Source: Thermoproteota archaeon
GTDB taxonomy: Archaea > Korarchaeota > Korarchaeia > Korarchaeales > Korarchaeaceae
Length of the DNA: 64,000 bases
NCBI GenBank assembly: GCA_027491415.1
Contig: JAOZFH010000025.1
Location: 19,974 to 83,973 of the forward strand
Direction of reading: 5' to 3'
Shown here: positions 30,482-39,002 of the stretch, piece after piece
Layout: each line of letters starts with the position of its first letter
How positions within the stretch are numbered: position 1 is the first letter of the stretch
Notes under the pieces: generated by a model
The model's input: the letters and a program-made list of their open reading frames with translations, nothing else
What the model was told of the DNA's origin: nothing
The model's database searches: none
Program-made: the position numbers and the translations under genes

Positions 30482-31197
30482 CTGCTGGAGTCGCTGGGGG
30501 CGTTCCTCCTAGCAGCCCCCGCGGTCGTCTGGGTAGCCTCTAGGTTGATCCCGGGCCCGATAGCGGGAGGAGGTCCTTCCCTCGGATTCACGCTGGCCTC
30601 GGCGATGATATTTACCCTGGCGGCGCACGAGGGGATTCTCGCGGCGCTCTACCGGCTGTCCGACTCTGGGGCGAAGTTCGGGGTCGGCACACACTACCTC
30701 TACGGGCCGCCACGCGGCCGGTCACCCGCGAGACCCTCCTGCTGGTCAGCTTGGCCCCGCTGGCGGCGATAAGCGCCGCCACGCTGGCCGTCGCACGGGC
30801 GTTTCCGAGCCACGCCGGGCTGCCCGCGGCGATCTTTGCCCTAAACGCCCTGGGATCGGTCGGGGACGTCGTGCTCGCGGTCAAGGCGCTCGGCTCTCCA
30901 CCGGGGTCGCTGGTAGCGGACAGGGGAGACCGGTCCGTGGTCATCCCACCCGACGGTCAGTACGGGCCGCCGGGCTGGTGGGCATCTGTTGACGCCTTCC
31001 TAAGGATCTATCCGATCGCCCTCACCCTGTTGGGTGCTGCCCTGGCTCTGCTGGCCGGCGGCGCCACTCTGGAGTTTCGTAGGGACAGCGGGTTCCAGCT
31101 AGTCGTCGAGGTCGATCCCTCCGCGCTGGCGGTGGCAGTCATGATTTCCGTGGTGGCCGTCCCTGTGATCTCCACGCGGTCCGGCCAGGGCGGTTAA
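30482..31197 (+). pseudogene. frameshifted DUF3267-like membrane metalloprotease
   Basis: Two reading frames together make one DUF3267-type protein. The first gives a hydrophobic helix (GAFLLAAPAVVWVA), then FTLAAHEGILAALYRL and KFGVGTHYLYGPP; the second continues TRPVTRETLLLVSLAPLAAISAATL and then NALGSVGDVVLAVKAL. The join falls near 30705-30715, where one base seems to be missing. DUF3267 proteins normally have HExxH; here the sequence is HEGIL, so the second metal-binding His is also lost. No ATG, GTG or TTG opens the first frame before helix 1 (CTG 30482 or 30485 are the only candidates). It is either a decayed gene or has a sequencing error, though the missing His speaks for decay or changed function. 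Confidence 0.6.
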
Positions 31198-31230
31198 AAA
31201 TCTGTGAGGGCCCCGGCAAGACCGATCGCC

Positions 31231-32508
31231 GTGGGTCGGACCGGCAGGGAGAGGAACGTCGTGGTCATCGCGCTAAGCTGGACTATGATGCGCCCGTTCG
31301 GAGCGGCCACGAGGACCTACTTCGCCCTCTACTTCCTGGAGTTCGGCGCCGACCCGGCAAGGATAGGCCTCATCACGATGGCGGGGTCGCTCACCGTCGC
31401 GATCTCGAGGCTGATCGGGGGATACCTAGCCGACGCCGTCGGCAGGAAGAGGCTCATCGTCTCGATGACCGCGGTCTACGCCTTCGCCTCCCTCCTGTAC
31501 GCCCTGGCGAGGGACTGGACCTGGATACTCGCCGCGGAGGTGATCTCGTCCGCCACCCTCCTCTACCAGCCGGCCATAGCCGCGATACTGGCCGACAGCC
31601 TGCCCTCCGAGGTCAGGGGCAGGGGGATCTCGGCGGCTCGGACGGCCGCGACCCTCTCGTCCCTGGCTGGCCCTCCCCTCGCGGCCTTTCTGGTTGGTAG
31701 GATGGATCTCGTCCCTGCGGTCCGCCTCCTGTACGCCGCGAGGTCGGCAGCGGTGCTCGCGGCGGCGGTCGTGAGAATGACCCTCACGGAGACACTGAGA
31801 CTGGAGGAGAGGAGGCCAATCAGCCTTCGGTCGATCTTGGAGGATTACAGGAGAGCCGTGATCTGGCTTAAGGGTGATCTAGGGAGGTTGATCGCCGTGA
31901 ACTCGGCCGCCATGGGATCCTACAGCCTGGCGGAGCCGTTCATACAGATCTTCGCGGTCAAGGAGATCGGAATAGATCCGGAACTCTGGGGGCTTATCTC
32001 AACGGTCGTGCGGGCCGAGATCCTCGCGAGCATCAACCTCTCAGGATACATCGCCGACAAGCTGGGAAGGAACATATCCCTGGCCCTCGGGTACGGCTCC
32101 GGCGCCGCCGGAATGCTAATGCTCCTGATGTCCCCGCCGGGCTCCGGCGCTTGGGTCCTGGTGTCCCAGCTTGTGTACGCCGCCTTTGCCTCGTGGCCAG
32201 CTAGGTTCGCCCTGTTCGCGGATCTTACGCCGGCGGAGACCAGGGGGAGGCTCACGGCGGTCAGGGGGCTCGTGGAGAACCTGTCCTCCAGCGCGGCCTC
32301 AGCGGCGGGCGGCGTGCTCTACTCTATCTCCCCCATTGCAGACCTGGGGCTGGCTTCCGTGGGCCTCACTCTCACGGCGCTGGCCGCCCTTAGAATCCTC
32401 CCGAAGGTAGGCAGGCTTCCCGATCGGGCTACGGCCGAGATATCTGATTTAGAGCCAGCAGTTGTTCCTGGGTCAGCCTCCAACCTAGAGCCCCCGAGTT
32501 CTCCCTGA
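31231..32508 (+). CDS. MFS transporter, first of a related pair
   Basis: This 425-residue, twelve-helix transporter has the signature GGYLADAVGRKRLI after helix 2 and GYIADKLGRNISLAL in the second half. It is closely similar along its whole length to the transporter at 33333 (shared blocks YLADAVGRKR, ARDWTWILAA, LLYQPAI, ALGYGSG, AFASWPA), so the two come from a local duplication. GTG 31231 is chosen because it lines up with the paralogue's start and follows a TATA-like GGTTAAAAATC (31193-31203). The last 80 bases are antisense to the aldo-keto reductase gene. Substrate unknown; the closest type is multidrug or metabolite efflux. Confidence 0.87.
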   Translation: MGRTGRERNVVVIALSWTMMRPFGAATRTYFALYFLEFGADPARIGLITMAGSLTVAISRLIGGYLADAVGRKRLIVSMTAVYAFASLLYALARDWTWILAAEVISSATLLYQPAIAAILADSLPSEVRGRGISAARTAATLSSLAGPPLAAFLVGRMDLVPAVRLLYAARSAAVLAAAVVRMTLTETLRLEERRPISLRSILEDYRRAVIWLKGDLGRLIAVNSAAMGSYSLAEPFIQIFAVKEIGIDPELWGLISTVVRAEILASINLSGYIADKLGRNISLALGYGSGAAGMLMLLMSPPGSGAWVLVSQLVYAAFASWPARFALFADLTPAETRGRLTAVRGLVENLSSSAASAAGGVLYSISPIADLGLASVGLTLTALAALRILPKVGRLPDRATAEISDLEPAVVPGSASNLEPPSSP

Positions 32509-33238
32509 CGTGCTCCACCCTCGCGGCCTTGGGGATGGCCGCGACCTTGGGCTTGGATATCAGCCAGTTTAGGGCCACCTGAGCCGGGGTCCTCCCCACG
32601 GCGCGCGCCACCTCTGCCAGTGCCCTTGGGGGGTCCACCGCCAGGCGCCCCTTCTCGAGCGGCGTGTAGGCCAAGATCAGGACCCCCTCCCGCTGACAGA
32701 ATGGGAGGAGGTCTCTCTCAATCCTCCTGTCGATCAGGCTGTATCGGACCTGGTTTGCGGCTATCTCAACCTCCCTGGTGGCCTCCATGGCCCGCTTAAG
32801 GAGTGGGAGGTCGAAGTTGCTCACCCCTATGTTCCTGACCTTCCCCTCCACCACCAGCTCCTCCATGGCCCGGATCGTCTCCTCTATCGGCACCTCAGGG
32901 TTAGGCCAGTGCACTAGGTACAGGTCGATGTACCCGACCCCCAGCCTCTCGAGGCTCCCCTGGGCGGCCCTCAGCAGAGCTCGCCTGCTCAGGTTGGTGC
33001 TCCACACCTTGGTCACCACAAAGTACTCCTCCCTGTCGAAGGGCCTGAGCGCCTCGCCGACTATTCTCTCGACCCTCCCCCAGCCGTACATCTCGGCCGT
33101 GTCGATGAGCCCCATACCGAGGTCGACAGCCAGTCTTATGGCCTCAATCGCCGCCTGCGGGTTCTCCTCCATGCGATAGGTACCGATCCCGAGCTTGGGG
33201 ATTCTGTCCCCGGTGCCCTTGAGCCTCTCCCACTCCAT
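32429..33238 (-). CDS. aldo/keto reductase
   Basis: This 269-residue NADPH-dependent oxidoreductase has the family motifs IPKLGIGTYRM, GLIDTAEMYGWG (Asp and Tyr of the catalytic tetrad), FVVTKVWSTN (Lys), DLYLVHWPNP (His), IGVSNFDL, and AIPKAARVEHVREN for the cofactor. ATG 33238 has GGGGTG just before it and fits the usual N-terminus; the open frame runs further upstream but would cross the promoter of the divergent transporter. It sits between the two related MFS genes and may detoxify aldehydes or reduce a sugar. Confidence 0.92.
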   Translation of the reverse strand: MEWERLKGTGDRIPKLGIGTYRMEENPQAAIEAIRLAVDLGMGLIDTAEMYGWGRVERIVGEALRPFDREEYFVVTKVWSTNLSRRALLRAAQGSLERLGVGYIDLYLVHWPNPEVPIEETIRAMEELVVEGKVRNIGVSNFDLPLLKRAMEATREVEIAANQVRYSLIDRRIERDLLPFCQREGVLILAYTPLEKGRLAVDPPRALAEVARAVGRTPAQVALNWLISKPKVAAIPKAARVEHVRENSGALGWRLTQEQLLALNQISRP

Positions 33239-33332
33239 CACCCCACCCCTTCGGCCCCCCGCTAAAACCCCATCCCCCGGCCTCTGACGGACTTTCGTTT
33301 GAATTTTTAACTCGGCTCGCACGGCACAGCCC

Positions 33333-34544
33333 GTGTCCCGGGAAGTGGCAAAGCGGAACATGACCATCATGGCGATCACGTGGGCCATGATGGGCCCCTT
33401 CTCCGCCGCCACTAGGGTTTACTCATCCCTATACTTCCTAGAACTCGGCGCAGGGGCGGCAGAGGTCGGCATCATATCCATGGCCGGCCTCGTGACTCTC
33501 GGCTTCTCGAGGCTCATCGGAGGATACCTGGCTGACGCCGTCGGCAGAAAGAGGATAATCGTCCCCATGACCATGATCTACGGTGTGGCGTCGGTCCTAT
33601 ACGCCGTGGCGAGGGACTGGACCTGGATACTCGCGGCCTCCGTGCTCTCCTCTCTGGCCCTCCTGTACCAGCCGGCTATCCAAGCGATACTGGCCGACAC
33701 GCTGCCGCCCGAGGTGAGGGGGAGGGGCCTCTCCCTCGCTAACATGGTCTCCCAGCTAGCCAGTCTAGCTGGCCCCCCGCTCGCGACGCTCTTGGTGGCT
33801 CGGATGCCCCTCGCCAGGGCCATGAGGATCCTCTACGCAGCCAACGCCGCCGCGATATTCGGGGCCGGGATAGTGAGGATGGCCTTCGTTGAGACGCTGA
33901 AGGAGAGGGTAAGGCCTAACTTCAGGGACGCCCTTCGGGGGTACGTCAGCGCCATCAGGGAGCTGCGCGGCGACCTGGGCAAGCTCATCTTGGTCTCCTC
34001 GCTGGCCCCGGCGTTCTACCAGATGGCATTTCCCTTCGTCCAGATATACGCCGTGAGGGAGCTCGGAGTGTCTGAGGAGTTCTGGGGGCTGATCTCCACG
34101 GTCGTGTCCGTCGAGTCCGTCGCGTCCATGCTCGCGTCGGGCTACCTCACCGACAGGATCGGCAGGAATCTGACCCTAGCCCTGGGGTACGGCTCCGGCT
34201 CACTAGGCCTCGCCATTCTGGCCCTCTCCCCGCCGGGTGAGCCGTACCTAGTCCTGCTCTCGCAGGTGGTGGTCGCCGCCTTCGCCTCCTGGCCCGCGAG
34301 CTTTGCGCTCATGGCCGACCTAACGCCGATCAGGCTCAGGGGCAAGATAATGGCCATAAGGGGAATGATACAGGGCAACCTATCCGGTCTCGGCTCCGGC
34401 CTGGGGGGCGCCCTGTACGAGGTGAACCCCGCCCTTCCGATCGCTGCCGCCGCGGCGGGCCTCTTGCCGCTGGTGGTGATCTCAGCCAAGTGGCTGCCGG
34501 CCGGCGCCATCGAGAATGGGAAAGTTCGTAACGTAAACCATTAA
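33333..34544 (+). CDS. MFS transporter, second of a related pair
   Basis: This 403-residue transporter is the paralogue of the one at 31231. It has GGYLADAVGRKRIIV after helix 2 and GYLTDRIGRNLTLALGYGSG in the second half. GTG 33333 is a leaderless start: GAATTTTTAAC (33301-33311) is centred about 26 bases before it. The pair flanks an aldo-keto reductase gene on the opposite strand. The two copies differ most in the loop between the halves and in the C-terminal tail, which in this copy is short. Confidence 0.88.
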   Translation: MSREVAKRNMTIMAITWAMMGPFSAATRVYSSLYFLELGAGAAEVGIISMAGLVTLGFSRLIGGYLADAVGRKRIIVPMTMIYGVASVLYAVARDWTWILAASVLSSLALLYQPAIQAILADTLPPEVRGRGLSLANMVSQLASLAGPPLATLLVARMPLARAMRILYAANAAAIFGAGIVRMAFVETLKERVRPNFRDALRGYVSAIRELRGDLGKLILVSSLAPAFYQMAFPFVQIYAVRELGVSEEFWGLISTVVSVESVASMLASGYLTDRIGRNLTLALGYGSGSLGLAILALSPPGEPYLVLLSQVVVAAFASWPASFALMADLTPIRLRGKIMAIRGMIQGNLSGLGSGLGGALYEVNPALPIAAAAAGLLPLVVISAKWLPAGAIENGKVRNVNH

Positions 34545-34579
34545 ACGGAAGCTCTCGCGGTCCCCTTTGGGAGTACGCT

Positions 34580-34918
34580 TTGAGCGCCCCGGGGGCAAGG
34601 GAGATCACCTGCCCGATATGCGGTCAGAGGCACAGGCCTCCCCTCACTAAGGGGTGGAACTTCGTCCCCTGCAGCCAGGACCACGGCATAGTGGTCTTCG
34701 TGGACTCTGGCGGAAGCGTCAGGGAGGTCCACGGGGCCTCCCTCTCGAAGGCCGCGAGCGACCTCGTGCTGGAGGAGGGAAAGCTCCACCTCGTCCCCAA
34801 GTGGATAAATGTGGACAGGATAAGGGCGGTCATCGAGGGCAAGGCGAGCCCCACCGAGGCAGACAGGGCTGGGATCTCCCTGCTCCTCAACCTGGGGATC
34901 TTGAAGAGGAGGGCGTAG
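34580..34918 (+). CDS. small zinc-knuckle protein of unknown function
   Basis: This 112-residue protein (TTG start) has CPICGQRH near residue 11 and a further Cys and His in VPCSQDHGIVVF, which together could bind one zinc. A beta-hairpin (GIVVFVDSGGSVREVHG) and a helical C-terminal half follow. The order zinc motif - hairpin - helical end recalls the gene at 10543, though overall similarity is low. It is 30 bases upstream of a methyltransferase-like gene on the same strand and probably in one operon with it. A CATTAAACGG box (34539-34548) precedes it. Confidence 0.6.
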   Translation: MSAPGAREITCPICGQRHRPPLTKGWNFVPCSQDHGIVVFVDSGGSVREVHGASLSKAASDLVLEEGKLHLVPKWINVDRIRAVIEGKASPTEADRAGISLLLNLGILKRRA

Positions 34919-34948
34919 GTCTTATGGTGATCTCGAGGGGGTGTTAGT

Positions 34949-35971
34949 TTGGCCCGCCACGCCCTTGCGAAGCTCCTGTCCAAGCTCTCCGGGACGGCCG
35001 GGGGGGCTAGAGTTCCCTCCCACGTCCAAAAGGCCGCCTCGGAGGTCCTGGAGATCTGCGAGTACAGGCTGGTCCTCACGCTGGACTCGATGGGGTTCTT
35101 TAGGGATGTGGAGGGAATCAGCCCGGCCGAGGCGTCCCTGAAGTTCGCCGACAGGTCCCTCTTCTTCTCAATCATGGAGATCCTATCGCAGCTGGGGTAC
35201 GTCTCCGTGAGAAGGGGATTTGGCTTCATGGACGGCAGGATTCGGCAGGTTCACGACCTTCCCCCCTCCCCAATGGCCACTACGCCCGAGGCCATCGAGT
35301 TCGACTCCGTCTTCGCGGAGATAATCTCCTCCCTGCCGGACGCTCTGAAGGAGGGGAAGAGGAGCCTCCACGTCGCTTCATCGGAGAACAAGGCCCTCCT
35401 GGCCAAGATGTACGACTCAGAGGTCTTCAAGACCCTCCTCACGCTGGAGGTCAAGTCCCTGGGGATCTCCGACGTCCCGCCGCACGGGTTCATAGTCTCC
35501 CTCGGCCCCGGCGTCGGGGCCGAGCTGCCAACCGTCCTCCTGGAGTCTGACGCCAGGGTGATATCGGTGTTGAGCAGCGAGGACGACGCGAGAATCGCCG
35601 AGCTGACGCTGTCCGGCCTGGGCCTCCTCAGCGATCAGGTCATGTTCGTGGTTGGTCAGCCGGAGAGGCTCCACAGGATAATAGAGGAGGCCAAGACCGG
35701 CCCCGTCGACGCGGTCGTGGTGGTCCACTCGCTCCACTGGTCCAACGCGCCAGAGGCCTGCCTCAGAAACGCGTCGAAGGTGTCTCGGAGGGTTATGGTA
35801 TCCCAGCCCGTCCTCAGCGAGGCGACCTGGCCTCTATCCATAGCGAGCTACCTGCTGGGATCGAACATCCTCCCGAAGCCCGACCAGATAGACTTCTGGG
35901 TGAACTCCGCCGGGCTGTCCGGGAGGACCCTGATGACGAACCCGATTTACTTGGCCCAGCTCGTGAGGTGA
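34949..35971 (+). CDS. methyltransferase-like protein with winged-helix N-terminus
   Basis: This 340-residue protein (TTG start after GAGGGGGTG) has an N-terminal helical domain (LDSMGFFRDVEGISPAEASLKFADRSLFFSIMEILSQLGYV, in parts) like the dimerisation domain of small-molecule O-methyltransferases. The C-terminal half has a Rossmann-like core with IVSLGPGVGAELPTVLL in place of the SAM-binding loop and VDAVVVVHSLHW at the strand 4 position. The acidic residue expected at the end of strand 2 is not obvious, so it may be a diverged or inactive relative. It follows a zinc-knuckle gene and precedes the small GTPase at 36101. Confidence 0.55.
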   Translation: MARHALAKLLSKLSGTAGGARVPSHVQKAASEVLEICEYRLVLTLDSMGFFRDVEGISPAEASLKFADRSLFFSIMEILSQLGYVSVRRGFGFMDGRIRQVHDLPPSPMATTPEAIEFDSVFAEIISSLPDALKEGKRSLHVASSENKALLAKMYDSEVFKTLLTLEVKSLGISDVPPHGFIVSLGPGVGAELPTVLLESDARVISVLSSEDDARIAELTLSGLGLLSDQVMFVVGQPERLHRIIEEAKTGPVDAVVVVHSLHWSNAPEACLRNASKVSRRVMVSQPVLSEATWPLSIASYLLGSNILPKPDQIDFWVNSAGLSGRTLMTNPIYLAQLVR

Positions 35972-36100
35972 TGGGAGAGATTTCGGGACGCTTCAGCATC
36001 CAGATCCAGTCTTAACTCATCTCTCCGACGGGTATACCGGAGTATGAAACTTGCGAGGGGCCAATTATATCTCGGCGGCCGCGCTTCGGCGGGGAGCGCG

Positions 36101-36571
36101 TTGAGGCGGCTCAAGGTCATCTTCGCGGGCGAGTCAGAGGTGGGTAAGACCAGCGTGGCCGCGGCCATCTCGGCTGCCGGCCTGGCCAGCGGCGGGCCAA
36201 CGATAGGGGCCGACTTCTTCGTCTCGGGTCCAGACGGGGTCAGGGCCGTGATCTTCGACCTGGCCGGGCAGGACCGCTTCGCGCCGCTGGCCCCGCTGCT
36301 CTCGCGCGGCGCGAGGATCGTCGTCCTCATATTCGATGTCTCCAGGCCGGAGACCCTGTTGGCAATTCCGGATTGGGCCGAGAGGGTCCTCAGCGGGACG
36401 GAGGACGCGAAGGTGATCCTAGTGGGGAACAAGCTCGACGCGGGTCTCCGAGTGACGCCGGAGGACATCGCGTCCGTGGCGGCGGCGGTCGGCGCCCACA
36501 GGGTCATCCTGACGAGCGCTTCCACGGGATTCGGACTCAATGAACTCAGAAAGGAGCTCTTAGAGGCCTGA
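36101..36571 (+). CDS. Ras-like small GTPase, compact form
   Basis: This 156-residue protein is an almost bare G domain: G1 GESEVGKTS (10-18), G2 Thr34 in PTIGADF, G3 DLAGQDRF (53-60) with Gln57, G4 NKLD (110-113), G5 TSAS. All guanine- and magnesium-binding residues are present. TTG 36101 gives the typical start 'RRLKVIFAGE' and follows an AT-rich AATTATAT at 36064-36071 in GC-rich DNA; ATG 36044 would add 19 residues without similarity to the family. Its G3 and the switch residues resemble the larger GTPase at 21464. No exchange factor or GAP is recognisable directly beside it. Confidence 0.87.
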   Translation: MRRLKVIFAGESEVGKTSVAAAISAAGLASGGPTIGADFFVSGPDGVRAVIFDLAGQDRFAPLAPLLSRGARIVVLIFDVSRPETLLAIPDWAERVLSGTEDAKVILVGNKLDAGLRVTPEDIASVAAAVGAHRVILTSASTGFGLNELRKELLEA

Positions 36572-36588
36572 CGAGATCTTGGGCTAAA

Positions 36589-36597
36589 CCTATAATG
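36589..36597 (+). promoter_or_regulatory. TATA box of the small membrane protein gene
   Basis: CCTATAATG is centred 26 bases before ATG 36619. It shows that the earlier in-frame ATG at 36595 lies inside the promoter and is not the start. Confidence 0.55.
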
Positions 36598-36618
36598 CGG
36601 GCGGGGGAAGGTGGAGGG

Positions 36619-36924
36619 ATGAGGGGCACCCTCGCCCTCATGACCCTTGGCGCCCTGCTCATCGCCGCCCTGGTGGTGGGCTTCTCACTGCTGAAGCTCT
36701 TGGCAATCTTGGCGGGGGTGGGGTTCCTCTCCGGGGCGGCGTTCGGCGCCGCCTCCTCATCGGGCGGCCTCTCCCGGAGGGTGAAGTGGGCCCTGAAGGG
36801 CGGCCTGATTCTGGGGATTCTGATACCGGCGGCCGCGGCCCTCGCTATTCCGCTGGCTGCCGCCGGGCTGGTCATCGCGGCCGCCGGCGAGATCCTGTCT
36901 GCCCTCGACGAAGGCGGAGCTTGA
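36619..36924 (+). CDS. small membrane protein of unknown function
   Basis: This 101-residue protein has three hydrophobic helices (about residues 3-25, 27-42 and 58-90) rich in Ala, Gly and Leu, with a short basic loop RRVKWALKGG between the second and third. No family is recognised. ATG 36619 is leaderless by its TATA spacing. It lies 47 bases downstream of the small GTPase and overlaps the phosphatase gene tail-to-tail by 53 bases. Confidence 0.6.
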   Translation: MRGTLALMTLGALLIAALVVGFSLLKLLAILAGVGFLSGAAFGAASSSGGLSRRVKWALKGGLILGILIPAAAALAIPLAAAGLVIAAAGEILSALDEGGA

Positions 36925-37477
36925 CCTGACTCCAAAACTCCCGCAGCTTGGACGGCTCCCTTGGGGGGTTGAGGAACACCGAGAGCGGTATGTCGCCCGT
37001 CGCCGCGGCGAGGGAGAACGCCTCGACGGTTCTGACGGCCTCTTCCTGATCCCAGCTCTCCACGGCGCCGGGACGAACCCTCCTTACCTTCTCTATAGCC
37101 GCGCTGGCCGTCATGCCCCTCGTGAAGACGAGGTAGGCGGCCGCGAACATGCCCGACCTCCCCCTGCCAGCGAGGCAGTGGACCCCTAGCGGCCTCCCCA
37201 TCGAGACGACCCTCCTCGCCCACAGGAGGGCGTTGATCAGCTCCTCGGGCTCCGGAGACCTCCTGGTCTCCGTCGGAAGGAAGTACGGCCAGACGTCGTT
37301 GTCGAGCATGGCCCTAGCGAATAGGAGCACGTTTCCCCAGTACGTGAGGATCTCCCTCCCAGTCGCTAGGGACACGACCGCCCTGACTCCCTGGAGCCTG
37401 AGCTTCCTGATGGCCTCCCTGTCCACCGGAAAGCCGCAGATGGCCAGTTCGCCCGGGATCACCCAGAGGACCCACAA
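36872..37477 (-). CDS. dual-specificity/tyrosine phosphatase family protein
   Basis: This 201-residue protein has the cysteine-based phosphatase loop VHCLAGRGRSG (H-C-x5-R-S/G) and the earlier LAICGFPVDREAIRKLRLQGVRAVVSL segment typical of archaeal dual-specificity phosphatases, with a general-acid candidate Asp in the DVWPYFLP loop. It would remove phosphate from protein Tyr/Ser/Thr. TTG 37477 follows a GGAGGTCC site and avoids overlap with the upstream GNAT gene; GTG 37462 is an alternative. The 3' end is antisense to the small membrane protein gene. Whether it serves the GTPase locus is unknown. Confidence 0.85.
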   Translation of the reverse strand: MWVLWVIPGELAICGFPVDREAIRKLRLQGVRAVVSLATGREILTYWGNVLLFARAMLDNDVWPYFLPTETRRSPEPEELINALLWARRVVSMGRPLGVHCLAGRGRSGMFAAAYLVFTRGMTASAAIEKVRRVRPGAVESWDQEEAVRTVEAFSLAAATGDIPLSVFLNPPREPSKLREFWSQVKLRLRRGQTGSRRRPR

Positions 37478-37491
37478 GGACCTCCACCCGC

Positions 37492-38379
37492 CTACCACCA
37501 GGGGGCGCTGGAGAGGACCTCCTCTAGGCTGGCCCTCACGAACACGTGGAAGCACCTGCGCCTCTTGCGGTCCTGAGCCAGATCCACGTCCAAGAACCCT
37601 AGCCCCATCAACTTCTCAAAGACCTCCGCCGTCGCGGCCCTCCACTCTCGGAGTAAATCCAGCCTTCCCTCCCTCCTGTACTCTGAGACGCTCCAGGGGA
37701 TCTCGACGAGGGCCAGCTCGGCCTTCGACCTCACTCCGAGCACCCTTGGCCTCCTCAGCCGGTCCCCCTCTGGCCGAGAGTCCAGGCAGACGACGGCCCC
37801 CCTGTCCAGGAGTTCGCCCGGCGTCGGCGGGGGTCTCTCGGCGGCCGTGATCGCCCTCACCCTCTCCGAGTCCAGGAACCACTCCGCCACGACCCTGTCG
37901 GAGGGGATTCCCCTGTTCACCTCGTCAAGCATCTCCCCGTAGTAGCTCCTCACGTACGTCCTTATGACGACGCCCAGCTTTCCCAGGTTGAGCCTCGAGT
38001 TTCCGCGCTGCAGGGGGTCGAAGGTCCACTCTATGAGCCTCAGACCCCTAGAGAGGGCCGCCTCTCTCTGGGCCATCTTCAGCCTGAACCCGACCCCCCT
38101 CCCCTGCCACTCGGGCACGACCCCCATCATGTGCGAGTAGTGATACGGGCCCTCCGGCCCTAGACCGGTGAACCCGAAGACGAATCCGATCAGCCTTCCA
38201 GAAGACGGCTCGAACGCCCCCAGCACCACCCCCCCATTTTTGGCAGCGGCTATCAAAACGTGGGCGGGGACGCGCTCGATCTCGGGCATCCCCCAAGCGA
38301 GTTCTTGAACCTTCACCGCATCCTCAAATTCCTCGTACCGCAGGAGCGGGCGAACGACCACCTCCTCGCGTTCGGCCAT
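37492..38379 (-). CDS. GNAT-superfamily acyltransferase (COG3375 type)
   Basis: This 295-residue protein has the GNAT core with the acetyl-CoA loop VVPEWQGRGVGFRLK, preceded by FVFGFTG strands. The following WTFDPLQRGNSRLNLGKLG and YYGEMLDEVNRGIPSDRVVAEW blocks are typical of the COG3375 group, a set of uncharacterised GNAT proteins with a longer C-terminal half. ATG 38379 follows a GGGAGGGAC site; a longer frame upstream has no such support. It is 14 bases upstream of the phosphatase gene and on the same strand. Confidence 0.85.
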   Translation of the reverse strand: MAEREEVVVRPLLRYEEFEDAVKVQELAWGMPEIERVPAHVLIAAAKNGGVVLGAFEPSSGRLIGFVFGFTGLGPEGPYHYSHMMGVVPEWQGRGVGFRLKMAQREAALSRGLRLIEWTFDPLQRGNSRLNLGKLGVVIRTYVRSYYGEMLDEVNRGIPSDRVVAEWFLDSERVRAITAAERPPPTPGELLDRGAVVCLDSRPEGDRLRRPRVLGVRSKAELALVEIPWSVSEYRREGRLDLLREWRAATAEVFEKLMGLGFLDVDLAQDRKRRRCFHVFVRASLEEVLSSAPWW

Positions 38380-38470
38380 CCGGCTCGTCCCTCCCAGAGA
38401 TGGGAGTCCCGTGGGCAGCGCGTGGGTTCTGGTAGACGGCGGCCGGGTTTCCTCAAATCTTTCGGTGGAG

Positions 38471-38953
38471 TCACCCGCCACCCAGCCAGTCGGCGCCTCC
38501 CCGCTTCGGTCTCAAGTGTACCTTACACGTCTCCCCAGGTGTCAACCTCGCTTGGGCGCTCATCTGCCTACCCAGAACCTCGCCTACCATGAATGCGAGC
38601 ATTCCCCCCCAGGGGCAGGCCGTCCCCTCGAACTCGTACCCGCCCACCCTTTTCGGGCAGATGAGGCATCCGTCAATGGTGGCCACAACGGAGCCGTCAC
38701 CCCCGACCTCGAACCTGAGGGACTCGGCGAGCCTGCTGGAGACCAGCGCCTCTGTTAGATCGCTCAGAGACTTCGGCTGACAGCCGCTCTCGGACATGTG
38801 CTTCAGGATCTCTCTCCCGACCGCGTATCCCACCACGTTTATGACCGCCTGGGACGTCTTTCCCAGCACCCTCTCCATCCCAACCATGAAGCCTATGATC
38901 ACGGCGTTGAGCAAATTCCCGGCGCACTTCGCAGAGGGGTCCAACCGAGACAC
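38471..38953 (-). CDS. cysteine-containing protein, possibly V4R-like
   Basis: This 160-residue protein has a helical N-terminal half (NVVGYAVGREILKHMSESG) and a C-terminal beta-rich half with CLICPKRVGGYEFEGTACPWGG and a late C-K-V-H-L-R strand. The spacing of the cysteines and the final ETCKVHL strand recall V4R-type ligand-binding domains such as the one at 10970, but the match is weak. GTG 38953 or TTG 38944 may be the start (AGGAAGAG lies just upstream). It is a single gene between a GNAT gene and a CPBP protease gene. Confidence 0.5.
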   Translation of the reverse strand: MSRLDPSAKCAGNLLNAVIIGFMVGMERVLGKTSQAVINVVGYAVGREILKHMSESGCQPKSLSDLTEALVSSRLAESLRFEVGGDGSVVATIDGCLICPKRVGGYEFEGTACPWGGMLAFMVGEVLGRQMSAQARLTPGETCKVHLRPKRGGADWLGGG

Positions 38954-39002
38954 CTCTTCCTGGGCTTTCAGCTCTCGGGGATAGTGGGTCCCGTTCAGCC
39001 TG

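Noticed and set aside
36044..36100. Upstream ATG that would extend the compact GTPase by 19 residues.
   Set aside because: The extra residues have no similarity to GTPase N-termini and contain the AT-rich element that looks like the promoter; TTG 36101 fits the family start. Not fully excluded, as a weak box also precedes 36044.
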